Of a DNA stretch of 14,427 bases, positions 1-6,974 are shown one piece after another. The notes under the pieces were generated by a model. The model did not search any database. It had not been told where the DNA came from and was given only the letters and a program-made list of their open reading frames with translations. How positions within the stretch are numbered: position 1 is the stretch's first letter; every line of letters begins with the position of its first letter. Source of the stretch: an uncultured Clostridia bacterium. GTDB lineage: Bacteria > Bacillota > Clostridia > Christensenellales > Borkfalkiaceae. The position numbers and the translations under genes were made by a program. The DNA lies in assembly GCA_934249265.1 (NCBI GenBank), contig CAKQKQ010000044.1, forward strand, positions 1 to 14,427, given 5' to 3'.

Positions 1-1
1 T

Positions 2-88
2 GTTATAGGTGCGCATGCAGGACCCGGTACGCTTGCTATTATTTTTACGGCAGAGAAAAGGGCTATTCCTCTTAAAGAAGGATTATAA
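2..88 (+). CDS. DegV family protein, C-terminal end only (partial)
   Basis: Only the last 28 codons and the stop are present; the frame is open at the left edge. The translated tail contains the G-x-H-x-GPG-x-L motif (GAHAGPGTLAIIF) that closes DegV-family proteins, where these glycine and histidine residues lie near the bound fatty acid head group. DegV proteins bind fatty acids; the FakB members deliver exogenous fatty acids to the FakA kinase. Which DegV paralogue this is cannot be told from the fragment. A terminator follows about 23 nt after the stop. Confidence 0.72.
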   Translation, partial: VIGAHAGPGTLAIIFTAEKRAIPLKEGL

Positions 89-110
89 TTTATATAAAAT
101 TCTATATAGT

Positions 111-138
111 AAAAAAGACGCCGCTCGGCGTCTTTTTT
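111..138. terminator. Bidirectional intrinsic terminator between DegV and DUF1846 genes
   Basis: A 6-bp GC-rich stem (GACGCC at 117-122 with GGCGTC at 127-132) closes a 4-nt loop. It is flanked by six A on the left and six T on the right, so the A/T arms extend the stem and give a U-run on either strand. It serves the DegV gene on + and can serve the convergent DUF1846 gene, whose stop is about 107 nt away. I saw no closer terminator for DUF1846. Confidence 0.88.
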
Positions 139-245
139 AGTTGCTTAAATATATTTAAAAATCAATTTTATAGTAGCGTAATTTATTAAATTTTCATTTT
201 CATAAAAAGTTTCAAAATCGCATTAAATATAAGCAATTTTCAAGA

Positions 246-1733
246 TTAGTCTCTAAAAAGTTTTTTATTTGAATAAATGGGGTCGGAAGTCAAATTTACG
301 CCGAGCATTCTGAAAAACTTTTCGTCTGCAGACGATAAAATTACCGTGGTATGTACGTCACAACCGTTGAGTTTTTTAAGTTGCTTTAAAGCCTTTTTCG
401 CTTGCGGGTTCATAATCGAACACGAAGCGAGTGCAACCATAATTTCGTTGGGGTGAAGTCGGGGATTATCGTTTCCTAAATACACCGTTTTCAATTCTTG
501 CACGGGTACGATGATTTCTGGAGAAATGAGGTCGATACTGTCGTCGATTTTCGCAAGCGTTTTTATCGCGTTTAAAAGCATTGCGGACGAGCAACCCAAA
601 AGCGCAGAGGTTTTTCCCGTAACTATTCTTCCGTCGGGAAGTTGTATTGCCGCGCTGGGAGAATTTGTCCTTTCTTCACATTCGTGCGCCGCTACGGCAA
701 CCTTACGGTCGTTTACTGTAAGCCCGAGTTTTTCCATAATAAGTGCGATTTTTTGTGACTCGTGCGAATCAGTGCCGCTTTTTCTTGCATGCACAAGCGA
801 TTTATAATATCTTCTTATAATTTCTTGTTTAGATGCCTCGCAACAAACTTCGTCGTCCGAAATGCAGTATCCCGCCATGTTTACGCCCATATCGGTGGGC
901 GATTGATAGGGCGATTTGCCCGAAAGTTTTTGGAAAATCGCATTTAAAACGGGGAATATTTCAACGTCTCTGTTGTAGTTTACCGCGGTTTTTCCGTATG
1001 CTTGCAAGTGCCACGGGTCGATCATATTTATGTCGTCGAGGTCGGCTGTTGCGGCTTCGTAAGCAATGTTTACGGGGTGATTTAAAGGTAAATTCCAGAC
1101 GGGGAAAGTCTCATATTTTGCGTAACCCGCCTTAATTCCGCGTTTATATTCGTGGTAAAGTTGAGAAAGGCAAGTCGCCATTTTTCCGCTTCCCGGACCT
1201 GGGGCGGTCACGACGATAAGGTTTCTTTCGGTTTCGATATATTCGTTTTTGCCATATCCGTCATCGCTCACTATAAGCGGCACGTTGTCGGGATAGCCTT
1301 TAATGGGGTAATGTCTGTATACTTTAAGTCCCAATTTTTCAAGTTTTTGCTGGAAAAGTATAGCGGAAGAATTACTTTCGTCGAATTTAGAAAGAACGAC
1401 GCTGCCGACGTACAAACCGTAACTGCGGCACACATCGATAAGTCTTAACACGTCTGCGTCGTAAGTAATACCCAAATCGGCGCGCAATTTATTTTTTTCG
1501 ATATCGAGCGAACTGATTACAATTACGATTTCGGCTTCGTCTTTAAGGTTTTCAAGCATTTTAATTTTATTGTCGGGAGCAAATCCCGGCAAAACCCGGG
1601 CGGCGTGGTAATCGTCGAATAATTTACCGCCGAACTCAAGGTAAAGTTTGCCACCGAATTCTTTTTTCCTTTCAAGTATTTTTTCAGATTGCATCGCAAG
1701 ATATTTTTCACTGTCAAAGCCGATTTTTCCCAT
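246..1733 (-). CDS. DUF1846 family protein
   Basis: A 495-residue protein matching the DUF1846 family end to end. Recognisable features are the opening MGKIGFD-x-EKYL, the block FGGKLYLEFGGKLFDDYHA (about residues 26-44), RVLPGF (46-51), and the glycine-rich loop GPGSGK (179-184) after a hydrophobic strand, which resembles a P-loop. Length is about that usual for the family. No signal peptide or membrane segment is visible, so it should be cytosolic. Its biochemical role is not established as far as I know; the glycine-rich loop hints at nucleotide binding, which is inference. The ATG at 1733 has a modest upstream GGTG and an in-frame start typical of the family. It is a single-gene unit with its own promoter, convergent with the DegV gene. 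Confidence 0.9.
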   Translation of the reverse strand: MGKIGFDSEKYLAMQSEKILERKKEFGGKLYLEFGGKLFDDYHAARVLPGFAPDNKIKMLENLKDEAEIVIVISSLDIEKNKLRADLGITYDADVLRLIDVCRSYGLYVGSVVLSKFDESNSSAILFQQKLEKLGLKVYRHYPIKGYPDNVPLIVSDDGYGKNEYIETERNLIVVTAPGPGSGKMATCLSQLYHEYKRGIKAGYAKYETFPVWNLPLNHPVNIAYEAATADLDDINMIDPWHLQAYGKTAVNYNRDVEIFPVLNAIFQKLSGKSPYQSPTDMGVNMAGYCISDDEVCCEASKQEIIRRYYKSLVHARKSGTDSHESQKIALIMEKLGLTVNDRKVAVAAHECEERTNSPSAAIQLPDGRIVTGKTSALLGCSSAMLLNAIKTLAKIDDSIDLISPEIIVPVQELKTVYLGNDNPRLHPNEIMVALASCSIMNPQAKKALKQLKKLNGCDVHTTVILSSADEKFFRMLGVNLTSDPIYSNKKLFRD

Positions 1734-1807
1734 TGTTTTTCACCACTTTAAATTTTAGTAAGGAAATTATTTCGCCGTTTACATAGGCATTAATTTCACT
1801 GTTTTTT

Positions 1808-1837
1808 ATTATAACATAAAATACGGCGTAAGGACAA
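1808..1837 (-). promoter_or_regulatory. Putative sigma-A promoter for the DUF1846 gene
   Basis: On the minus strand a perfect TATAAT (1808-1813) is preceded by TGT (extended -10; TG at 1815-1816). A partial -35, TTGTCC (1832-1837), lies 18 bp upstream. The predicted start gives a leader of about 65-70 nt before the ATG at 1733. Confidence 0.55.
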
Positions 1838-1942
1838 GGAAAAACGAAAAAATAAAGTTTTAATTTCGTATCATTATTATATAAAAATTATATTTACATA
1901 TAAACATATCGACACGTAAGCATATAATGTTTACAAAAATAC

Positions 1943-1971
1943 TTGAAAAAACGAACTCGGTTTGATATAAT
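1943..1971 (+). promoter_or_regulatory. Sigma-A promoter of the M3-like peptidase lipoprotein gene
   Basis: TTGAAA (1943-1948), a 17-bp spacer and a perfect TATAAT (1966-1971). The predicted start near 1978 leaves a leader of about 33 nt before the ATG at 2011. Only a weak Shine-Dalgarno (AGG near 2001) is present, so translation may be modest. Confidence 0.7.
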
Positions 1972-2010
1972 TAATATGCAAAAAATAATATTATAAAAAT
2001 AGGTTTAATT

Positions 2011-3657
2011 ATGAAAAGAAAGTTTTTTAATTTGATTTGTTTAAGTTTATCTATTATTTTCATTTTTACCGGTTGCGTAAGCAGTCCGAAAACCAATTTA
2101 ACGGTTAAAGACTTTTACGACGGTTCTGATTTTACTGTCGGTAATTCGTCGTTTACTTACGATTTGACCCAAACTTACGTAAACACGTTTAACAGCGACG
2201 TAGAAAGTTGTTCGTCAAATATCGGTACGTATTCTAATCAACAAATGTATGACAAGTTGTGCGATATCAACGACAAATTGTATTACATAGACACTCAAGC
2301 GACTATCGCTTATCTTTATTATTCGTTGTTCCAAACTGAAGACAAGTGGGCGCAAGCGTATACTTTTTCTTCCGAAGCGCAAGTATCGGCGAGAGACGAA
2401 TATTATTCGTTGCTTAAAGATTTGTATAATACGTCTTATAGGTCTACCGTATTCGAGGGTTGGACGCAAGACGATATAAATTATATCTTGTCTTTCTCAA
2501 ACGAAGAGTCGACTTTGCAAAGCGAATACAGCAATTTACTTGTGGAATACAATAATTTAAGCGAGTATGACAGCAATTATATGAGCAAGGTCGAAACGAT
2601 TTACAAAAAGATCGTCAAAAACAGGCAGTCACTTGCAACGGCATATGAGTACGACAATTATGCCGAGTTTGCTTACGCCGAAGTTTACGGTAGAGAATAC
2701 ACGCCTGCAGAAGTAAAATCGATGCTTGCGCTTGTGAAAGAATACGTCGTTCCGATGTATATCGAAGTTGTAGACAAACTCGAAGAAATTGAAGAATCAA
2801 GCGAATTCAGACAATTCTATTCAGAATATTACAATATGAAAAATCAACAATTTTTCTATTTGCTCGATACAATAAAGCCGTATTTTGAAAGTTACAACAA
2901 ACTCGGTAATTATTTTAATCATTTTTTTGAAAACAAGTCTTACGTTTTAGGCTTTGATGAAACGAAAACCGCGGGTATGGCTTATACCACTTATTTAAGT
3001 TATTACGACACGCCCGTCATTTTCATGGGTACGGACGAAAGCGGTTATTATCAATCCGCAAGTACGTTTGTACACGAAATGGGACACTATGCTTCATACG
3101 TTGTGGCGAGCGGCGCAGACAATTTGTCTTATGATATCGCCGAAATGCAGTCTCAAGGCAACGAATGGCTTTTTAATTATTATTTGAAAAGCAGAATGAC
3201 CGAAGAGGCATATATGTATTATTTCTACGATAGTCTTGCGGACGCATTGGAGACGATAATTATTTCGTGCGCGGTAGAAGAATTCGAGCAATACGTTTAT
3301 AGTGCGGCTTCGCTTACAAACGTTGACCTCGATACGGTAATGCAAAATATTACAAAGACGTACACGGGTTTGTCTTCTATGCTCGACGAAATTATGCCGT
3401 ATTATTGGAGAAGCGTTTGCCTTGATAATCCCGAATATTACATAAGTTATGCAATGTCGATGATTCCGTCGATAGAGTTGTACGCCGTTGCGGTAGAAAA
3501 AGGCTTTGCAAAGGCGAAAAATTTATATCAAGACATAGTGTGCAATTATTACGACAGCAATTTCACCGATTTTGTATCGAGTCTCAATATGTATACGCCG
3601 TTTGACGCAAGGGTATATACTTATATAAACGAGTATTGCGTCGGTGCTTACGCTTAA
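2011..3657 (+). CDS. Secreted lipoprotein, M3-like zinc metallopeptidase (oligoendopeptidase F-like)
   Basis: A 548-residue protein. The N-terminus has a basic start, a hydrophobic run and a lipobox FTGC, so Cys22 should be lipidated and the protein held outside the membrane. The middle is helical and rich in Tyr and Glu. The zinc motif HEMGH is at 355-359, in the setting FVHEMGHYASYV. The third ligand is probably Glu378 in IAEMQSQGNE, matching the VAEVAS-type helix of M3 peptidases. A C-terminal Tyr-rich block (NPEYYISYAM, Tyr476, Tyr477, Tyr480) resembles the substrate-binding loop of that family. M3 enzymes cleave short peptides, so a role in extracellular peptide trimming is inferred. Oddities: most M3 enzymes are cytosolic, the H359-to-Glu378 spacing is about five residues short, and the histidine expected before the Tyr block seems to be Cys470. 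It stands alone, with no clear terminator after it. Confidence 0.75.
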   Translation: MKRKFFNLICLSLSIIFIFTGCVSSPKTNLTVKDFYDGSDFTVGNSSFTYDLTQTYVNTFNSDVESCSSNIGTYSNQQMYDKLCDINDKLYYIDTQATIAYLYYSLFQTEDKWAQAYTFSSEAQVSARDEYYSLLKDLYNTSYRSTVFEGWTQDDINYILSFSNEESTLQSEYSNLLVEYNNLSEYDSNYMSKVETIYKKIVKNRQSLATAYEYDNYAEFAYAEVYGREYTPAEVKSMLALVKEYVVPMYIEVVDKLEEIEESSEFRQFYSEYYNMKNQQFFYLLDTIKPYFESYNKLGNYFNHFFENKSYVLGFDETKTAGMAYTTYLSYYDTPVIFMGTDESGYYQSASTFVHEMGHYASYVVASGADNLSYDIAEMQSQGNEWLFNYYLKSRMTEEAYMYYFYDSLADALETIIISCAVEEFEQYVYSAASLTNVDLDTVMQNITKTYTGLSSMLDEIMPYYWRSVCLDNPEYYISYAMSMIPSIELYAVAVEKGFAKAKNLYQDIVCNYYDSNFTDFVSSLNMYTPFDARVYTYINEYCVGAYA

Positions 3658-3766
3658 AAATTTTGCGTTGGTAGAAAAACTTTTAATTTCGTATCGTAGC
3701 GAAAAATTAACTGACGAAATTTTGTGCGGTAAAATAAAAAAAATTTACAAAATGTGTTAAATTTGC

Positions 3767-3795
3767 TTGCATTATATTTCGATATGTTATATAAT
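3767..3795 (+). promoter_or_regulatory. Promoter of the tRNA-Leu gene
   Basis: TTGCAT (3767-3772), a 17-bp spacer and a perfect TATAAT (3790-3795). The predicted start near 3802 leaves about 27 nt of 5' leader before the mature tRNA at 3829, as expected for a single-gene tRNA transcript. Confidence 0.72.
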
Positions 3796-3828
3796 AACAA
3801 TGTTCGTTGAATGACGAGCGTTGTTTAT

Positions 3829-3918
3829 GCGGGTGTGGCGGAATTGGCAGACGCGTAAGACTAAGGATCTTATGATGTCATTTTATTCGTGCAGGTTCAA
3901 GTCCTGTCACCCGCACCA
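3829..3918 (+). tRNA. tRNA-Leu, anticodon AAG, CCA encoded
   Basis: A complete 90-nt class II tRNA. The acceptor stem is GCGGGTG (3829-3835) with CACCCGC (3908-3914), followed by A73 and CCA (3916-3918). The D stem is GCG/CGC (3838-3840 and 3852-3854). The anticodon stem is TAAGA (3856-3860) with TCTTA (3868-3872) around the loop CTAAGGA, which places U33, the anticodon AAG at 3863-3865, and G37. The T stem is GCAGG/CCTGT with loop TTCAAGT. The 18-nt variable arm (3873-3890), A73 and the anticodon identify leucine. The variable-arm stem is weak, at most four pairs with two G-U. It decodes CUU, and CUC as well if A34 is deaminated to inosine. It has its own promoter and terminator. Confidence 0.95.
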
Positions 3919-3956
3919 AAAAATAACGACAAACTTTGGTTTGTCGTTATTTTTTT
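3918..3956 (+). terminator. Intrinsic terminator of the tRNA-Leu transcript
   Basis: A perfect 14-bp stem (3921-3934 with 3939-3952), with core ACGACAAAC/GTTTGTCGT and the tetraloop TTTG, followed by a T-run to 3956. It begins directly at the tRNA 3' CCA. Confidence 0.9.
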
Positions 3957-4042
3957 ATACTTAAAGATAGGACTTGAACGGGAGCGACGGCGCAAAGCGG
4001 CGGAAAAAGTTTCCAACAGCAAATTATATCACTCACGACTTA
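3957..4042. other. Short unassigned stretch with GC-rich core between two terminators
   Basis: This stretch lies between the tRNA terminator and the next hairpin. The core at about 3970-4015 is clearly more GC-rich than the flanks and has the repeating pattern GGCGCAAAGCGGCGG. An open frame runs through it from inside the tRNA, but it has no ribosome-binding site or family resemblance and I do not call a gene. The segment 3969-3979 (AGGACTTGAAC) is the exact reverse complement of the tRNA T-arm at 3895-3905. It may be a relic of an inserted or rearranged sequence. Confidence 0.4.
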
Positions 4043-4087
4043 AAAAACGACGCGGACTTTTGATATTTGAAAGTCCGCGTCGTTTTT
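4043..4087. terminator. Strong bidirectional terminator upstream of the mscS-like gene end
   Basis: An 18-bp stem with core ACGACGCGGACTTT (4047-4060) pairing with AAAGTCCGCGTCGT (4070-4083), extended by A4/T4, around a 9-nt loop. A-rich left and T-rich right flanks make it functional both ways. It should end the mscS-like transcript on the minus strand (stop at 4122) and block read-through from the tRNA side. Confidence 0.9.
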
Positions 4088-4121
4088 ATATATTAAATTT
4101 ATTTATAAAAATTAATAAATT

Positions 4122-4964
4122 TTAGTTGTTTTTAAGGTGAACGTCAAGTTGGTTAAAGGGTATTTCGATGCCGTTTTCGTCAAACGCTTTTTTAACGCCT
4201 TCGTTCATATTAAAATATACGTCCCAATAATCATCGGTTTTAGACCACATTTTTGCCGTAAGCACGATTGCGCTTTCGCCTTGAGAGGACATTCTTACCG
4301 TCGGCGCGGGGGTTTTTAATACCAAATTTTCTTTATTTGCCAAATCAAGAATAATTTTTTGCGCCTTTTCAAAATCGGCAGAGTATGCGATAGAAAACGA
4401 AATATCGACTCTTCTTGTATCTTTTTCGGTGTAATTTACTATTTCCGAGGTAGAAAGTTTGCCGTTGGGAAGATAAACTACTTTATTGTCGGTGGTGCGT
4501 ATTTTTGTGTTGCAAATAAAAATATCTTCGACCGTTCCTTCATATCCGCATGCGGCGATGTAATCGTCGTCTTTAAACGGGTGAGTGATAAGCAGCAATA
4601 TTCCGCCCGCAAAGTTTGAAAGAGTGCCGTTTATAGCCAAGCCCACGCCTACACCGATAGAGGCGATAAGCGCGCTTATACCGCTTGTGTCGAGCCCTAA
4701 ATAACCCACAACGGCAATTACTACGATTATTTTAAGAAGAACTTTGCACACATAAGAAAGCGTTTTGTATAAAGTTCTGTTTAATTTGCCTTTACTTTTA
4801 TCGGTAGTTTTTTCGTCGAGTTTTTTACCTTTATTTGCCATGGCTTTTGCCAAAGCATTAATTATTGAAAATGAAACGATAAGCAGTATTATCGAAATAA
4901 GTATTTTAATGCCCGTTGAAGTAAGCCAATTTTGAATAGTTGCCCAAATTTGATGCCAATCCAT
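4122..4964 (-). CDS. MscS family small-conductance mechanosensitive ion channel
   Basis: A 280-residue membrane protein, close in length to E. coli MscS. Three hydrophobic segments lie at about 17-40, 68-90 and 93-128. The third is the Gly/Ala-rich pore helix (SALIASIGVGVGLA then GTLSNFAGGILLL). The cytoplasmic part follows, with a beta domain containing the signature VVYLPNGKLS (162-171) and an alpha/beta domain ending in IPFNQLDVHL. Such channels release solutes when turgor rises after osmotic downshock. The start is firm: AAAGGAG (complement of 4971-4977) lies 6 nt before the ATG at 4964. It is monocistronic, with its own promoter and terminator. Confidence 0.95.
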   Translation of the reverse strand: MDWHQIWATIQNWLTSTGIKILISIILLIVSFSIINALAKAMANKGKKLDEKTTDKSKGKLNRTLYKTLSYVCKVLLKIIVVIAVVGYLGLDTSGISALIASIGVGVGLAINGTLSNFAGGILLLITHPFKDDDYIAACGYEGTVEDIFICNTKIRTTDNKVVYLPNGKLSTSEIVNYTEKDTRRVDISFSIAYSADFEKAQKIILDLANKENLVLKTPAPTVRMSSQGESAIVLTAKMWSKTDDYWDVYFNMNEGVKKAFDENGIEIPFNQLDVHLKNN

Positions 4965-5018
4965 AAATTTCTCCTTTGTTTTTCCTTGTTTTATCGCGAA
5001 AAATCGTTTGATGATAAA

Positions 5019-5047
5019 AGTATATTATAAAGCGAGTTTTTTGTCAA
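5019..5047 (-). promoter_or_regulatory. Promoter of the mscS-like gene
   Basis: On the minus strand, a perfect TTGACA (5042-5047), a 17-bp spacer and TATACT (5019-5024). The predicted start near 5012 gives a leader of about 45-50 nt to the ATG at 4964. A nearby TATAAT (5024-5029) would leave only a 12-bp spacer and is less likely. Confidence 0.7.
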
Positions 5048-5050
5048 ACG

Positions 5051-5264
5051 AGAAACGGTCGATATTAATAGTTGTTTGCCGAATTTTTTTATTTATACCG
5101 AAACAACGTAAGCAAGAGATTTAACAGCGATACGGAGTAAAAATATAGAGATTTATATAATAAATAGTTGCGAACATTTTTTATTTAGTAGTGGGAATTT
5201 TTACGCATATTGCGGTTACCGTAAAAAAATTTTAATAAAAAACAAAAAAATTTTTAAAAACCTA
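5051..5264. other. Intergenic region without a recognisable gene
   Basis: The divergent region between the mscS-like and merR promoters is strongly AT-rich. The only structure I see is an 8-bp inverted repeat (TTTTTACG at 5198-5205 with CGTAAAAA at 5220-5227). It is not followed by a T-run on either strand, so it is not a normal terminator. No ORF with a ribosome-binding site and no known RNA family was recognised. Confidence 0.45.
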
Positions 5265-5295
5265 TTGACTTTGAGTAAACTCCAAGTTATATAAT
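5265..5295 (+). promoter_or_regulatory. MerR-type promoter with 19-bp spacer and operator dyad
   Basis: TTGACT (5265-5270) and TATAAT (5290-5295) are 19 bp apart, the over-long spacing typical of MerR-controlled promoters. The spacer holds the near-perfect dyad CTTTGAG-TAAA-CTCCAAG (5269-5286, one mismatched pair). MerR family proteins bind such dyads and untwist the DNA to bring -35 and -10 into register. Since merR is the first gene downstream, the operon is predicted to be autoregulated. Confidence 0.8.
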
Positions 5296-5347
5296 AAAGA
5301 AAAACATTTTACGGCGCAAAAAAGTTTGCCGATAAAACGGAGACAAA

Positions 5348-5773
5348 ATGACAATTAAAGAAGTTGCGGAAAAATACGATATTTCTACCGATGCTTTAAG
5401 ATATTACGAACGAGTGGGTATGATACCGTCAGTCACGAGGTCGGCGGGCGGTATAAGAAATTACACCGATGACGATATCGCATGGGTAGAACTCGTTATA
5501 TGTATGCGCGGAGCGGGACTTCCTGTAGAGGCGATTATAGAATACGTTAGACTTTTCAAAGAAGGCGACAGCACAATGCAAGCGCGCCTCGATTTACTTA
5601 AAGAACAGCGAGAAAATTTGTTAATGCAAAGGAAAAAAATCGAAGAAACCATAAACAGATTAAATTATAAAATTTCGGTTTATGAAAAAGGCGTTAAAAC
5701 GGGCGTGCTTAATTGGGGTAAAGTGAAATGCGAAAACCCCGAAAGCATTTCGCCCGAAAATGCAAAAAAATAG
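5348..5773 (+). CDS. MerR family transcriptional regulator, AdhR/NmlR-like
   Basis: A 141-residue protein. The N-terminal winged helix-turn-helix reads MTIKEVAEKYDIS-x-DALRYYERVGM, followed by the wing with GGIRNYTDDDI. A dimerising coiled coil with Lys, Glu and Arg spans about 78-115. The segment WVELVICMRGAGLPVEAI places a cysteine at residue 52, the position of the conserved reactive cysteine of the aldehyde/electrophile-sensing AdhR group. A second cysteine lies near the C-terminus (about residue 127). By family it should be a cytosolic dimer that activates or represses its own promoter, and the operator just upstream fits. Electrophile sensing is an inference. GGAG (5339-5342) lies 5 nt before the ATG. 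It is the first gene of a five-gene run, with 33 nt to the next. Confidence 0.9.
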   Translation: MTIKEVAEKYDISTDALRYYERVGMIPSVTRSAGGIRNYTDDDIAWVELVICMRGAGLPVEAIIEYVRLFKEGDSTMQARLDLLKEQRENLLMQRKKIEETINRLNYKISVYEKGVKTGVLNWGKVKCENPESISPENAKK

Positions 5774-5806
5774 AACAAAATATATAAAAATTAAGGAGGC
5801 ATTATT

Positions 5807-6952
5807 ATGAATAGGTTTGACGAAAATGGCGTTTTTTCAAATGCGAAAAAGAATTTCGGCTTTGGCTGTATGCGTCTTCCAATGAAAGAAGGCAAGGTCG
5901 ATTACGATGAATTCAAAAAAATGGTTGACGAATTTATGGCTGAAGGTTTCAATTACTTCGATACCGCAAGGGTTTATCTCGAAGGGCAAAGCGAAACGGC
6001 GATCGGCGACTGCATAGCCGCGAGATATCCGCGCGAAAGTTTTGTTTTGGTTGACAAACTTTCGACTTCGCTTTTCAATAAAGAAGAGGAAATTCGTCCG
6101 CTTTTTTATAAACAGTTGCAGTCTTGTAAGGTTGATTATTTCGATATTTATTTAATGCACGCGCAAAGCAAAAACATTTTTGAAAAGTATAAAAAATGCC
6201 ATGCTTACGAAACGGCTTTTCAACTCAAAAAAGAAGGTAAAATCAAGCACGTAGGCATTTCTTTCCACGACACGGCTGAAGTTTTAGAGCAAATTTTAAC
6301 CGAATATCCCGAAATCGAAGTGGTACAAATTCAGTTTAATTACGTCGATTATGAAGATACGGCTATTCAATCTAAAAAACTTTACGAAATTTGCCGTAAA
6401 CATAACAAACCCGTAATAGTAATGGAGCCCGTTAAGGGCGGCAACCTCGTAAATCTTCCCGAAAAGGCTAAAAAAGTGCTTGAAGATTTGCACGGCGGCA
6501 GTGCGGCGAGTTACGCGATACGTTTTGCGGCGGGCTTTGACGGAATAGAAATGGTTTTGTCGGGCATGAGCAATATGGAGCAAATGAAAGATAATCTTTC
6601 TTATATGAAAGACTTTAAGCGACTTAACGAAAAAGAAATTGCGGCGATAAAGCAAGTTTGCGATATTTTCCATTCGATGCACTTAATACCGTGCACGGCG
6701 TGCCGTTATTGCATAGACGGTTGCCCGAAACATATTTCGATACCAGACCTTTTCTCTTGCATGAACGCAAAACAAATTTATCACGATTGGAACGCAAATT
6801 ATTATTACAGCGAAGTTTACACCAAAAACAACGGCAAGGCTTCGGACTGCATAAAGTGCGGAAAATGCGAAAAAGCATGCCCGCAACATTTAAACATTCG
6901 CGAACTATTGGTTTCGGTCGCCAAAGAATTTGAAAGCGCGGCAAAAGATTAA
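5807..6952 (+). CDS. Aldo/keto reductase with C-terminal double 4Fe-4S ferredoxin-like domain
   Basis: A 381-residue protein. Residues 15-285 form the aldo/keto reductase TIM barrel with the complete catalytic set: Asp52 and Tyr57 (FDTARVY), Lys84 (LVDKL) and His118 (LMHAQ). The C-terminus carries two Cys4 motifs, Cys296/299/302/306 (CTACRYCIDGCP) and Cys348/351/354/358 (CIKCGKCEKACP), as in bacterial ferredoxins, so two 4Fe-4S clusters are likely. The family reduces carbonyls with NAD(P)H; the clusters suggest electron exchange with another redox partner or a structural role. The substrate cannot be read from sequence. It is cytosolic. AAGGAGG (5793-5799) lies 7 nt before the ATG. The next reductase starts 22 nt after its stop, so they are co-transcribed. 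Confidence 0.93.
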   Translation: MNRFDENGVFSNAKKNFGFGCMRLPMKEGKVDYDEFKKMVDEFMAEGFNYFDTARVYLEGQSETAIGDCIAARYPRESFVLVDKLSTSLFNKEEEIRPLFYKQLQSCKVDYFDIYLMHAQSKNIFEKYKKCHAYETAFQLKKEGKIKHVGISFHDTAEVLEQILTEYPEIEVVQIQFNYVDYEDTAIQSKKLYEICRKHNKPVIVMEPVKGGNLVNLPEKAKKVLEDLHGGSAASYAIRFAAGFDGIEMVLSGMSNMEQMKDNLSYMKDFKRLNEKEIAAIKQVCDIFHSMHLIPCTACRYCIDGCPKHISIPDLFSCMNAKQIYHDWNANYYYSEVYTKNNGKASDCIKCGKCEKACPQHLNIRELLVSVAKEFESAAKD

Positions 6953-6974
6953 AATTTAACTTTAAAGGAGAAAA

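Noticed and set aside
1858..1872. 15-nt direct repeat TTTTAATTTCGTATC, also at 3681-3695, flanking the peptidase lipoprotein gene
   Set aside because: In AT-rich DNA of this length one such match is not far from chance, and there are no inverted ends, transposase or target-site signs that would make it a mobile element.
3675..3712. Weak inverted repeat after the peptidase gene, considered as its terminator
   Set aside because: The stem is AT-rich and bulged and lacks a T-run, so I do not call it a terminator.
3889..4125. Open frame of 78 codons starting inside the tRNA-Leu and crossing both terminators
   Set aside because: It begins within the tRNA T-arm region, passes through two hairpins, has no ribosome-binding site and no family resemblance.
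5198..5227. Hairpin TTTTTACG/CGTAAAAA upstream of merR, considered as a terminator or riboswitch
   Set aside because: No T-run follows on either strand, it lies upstream of the promoter, and no riboswitch core is recognisable.
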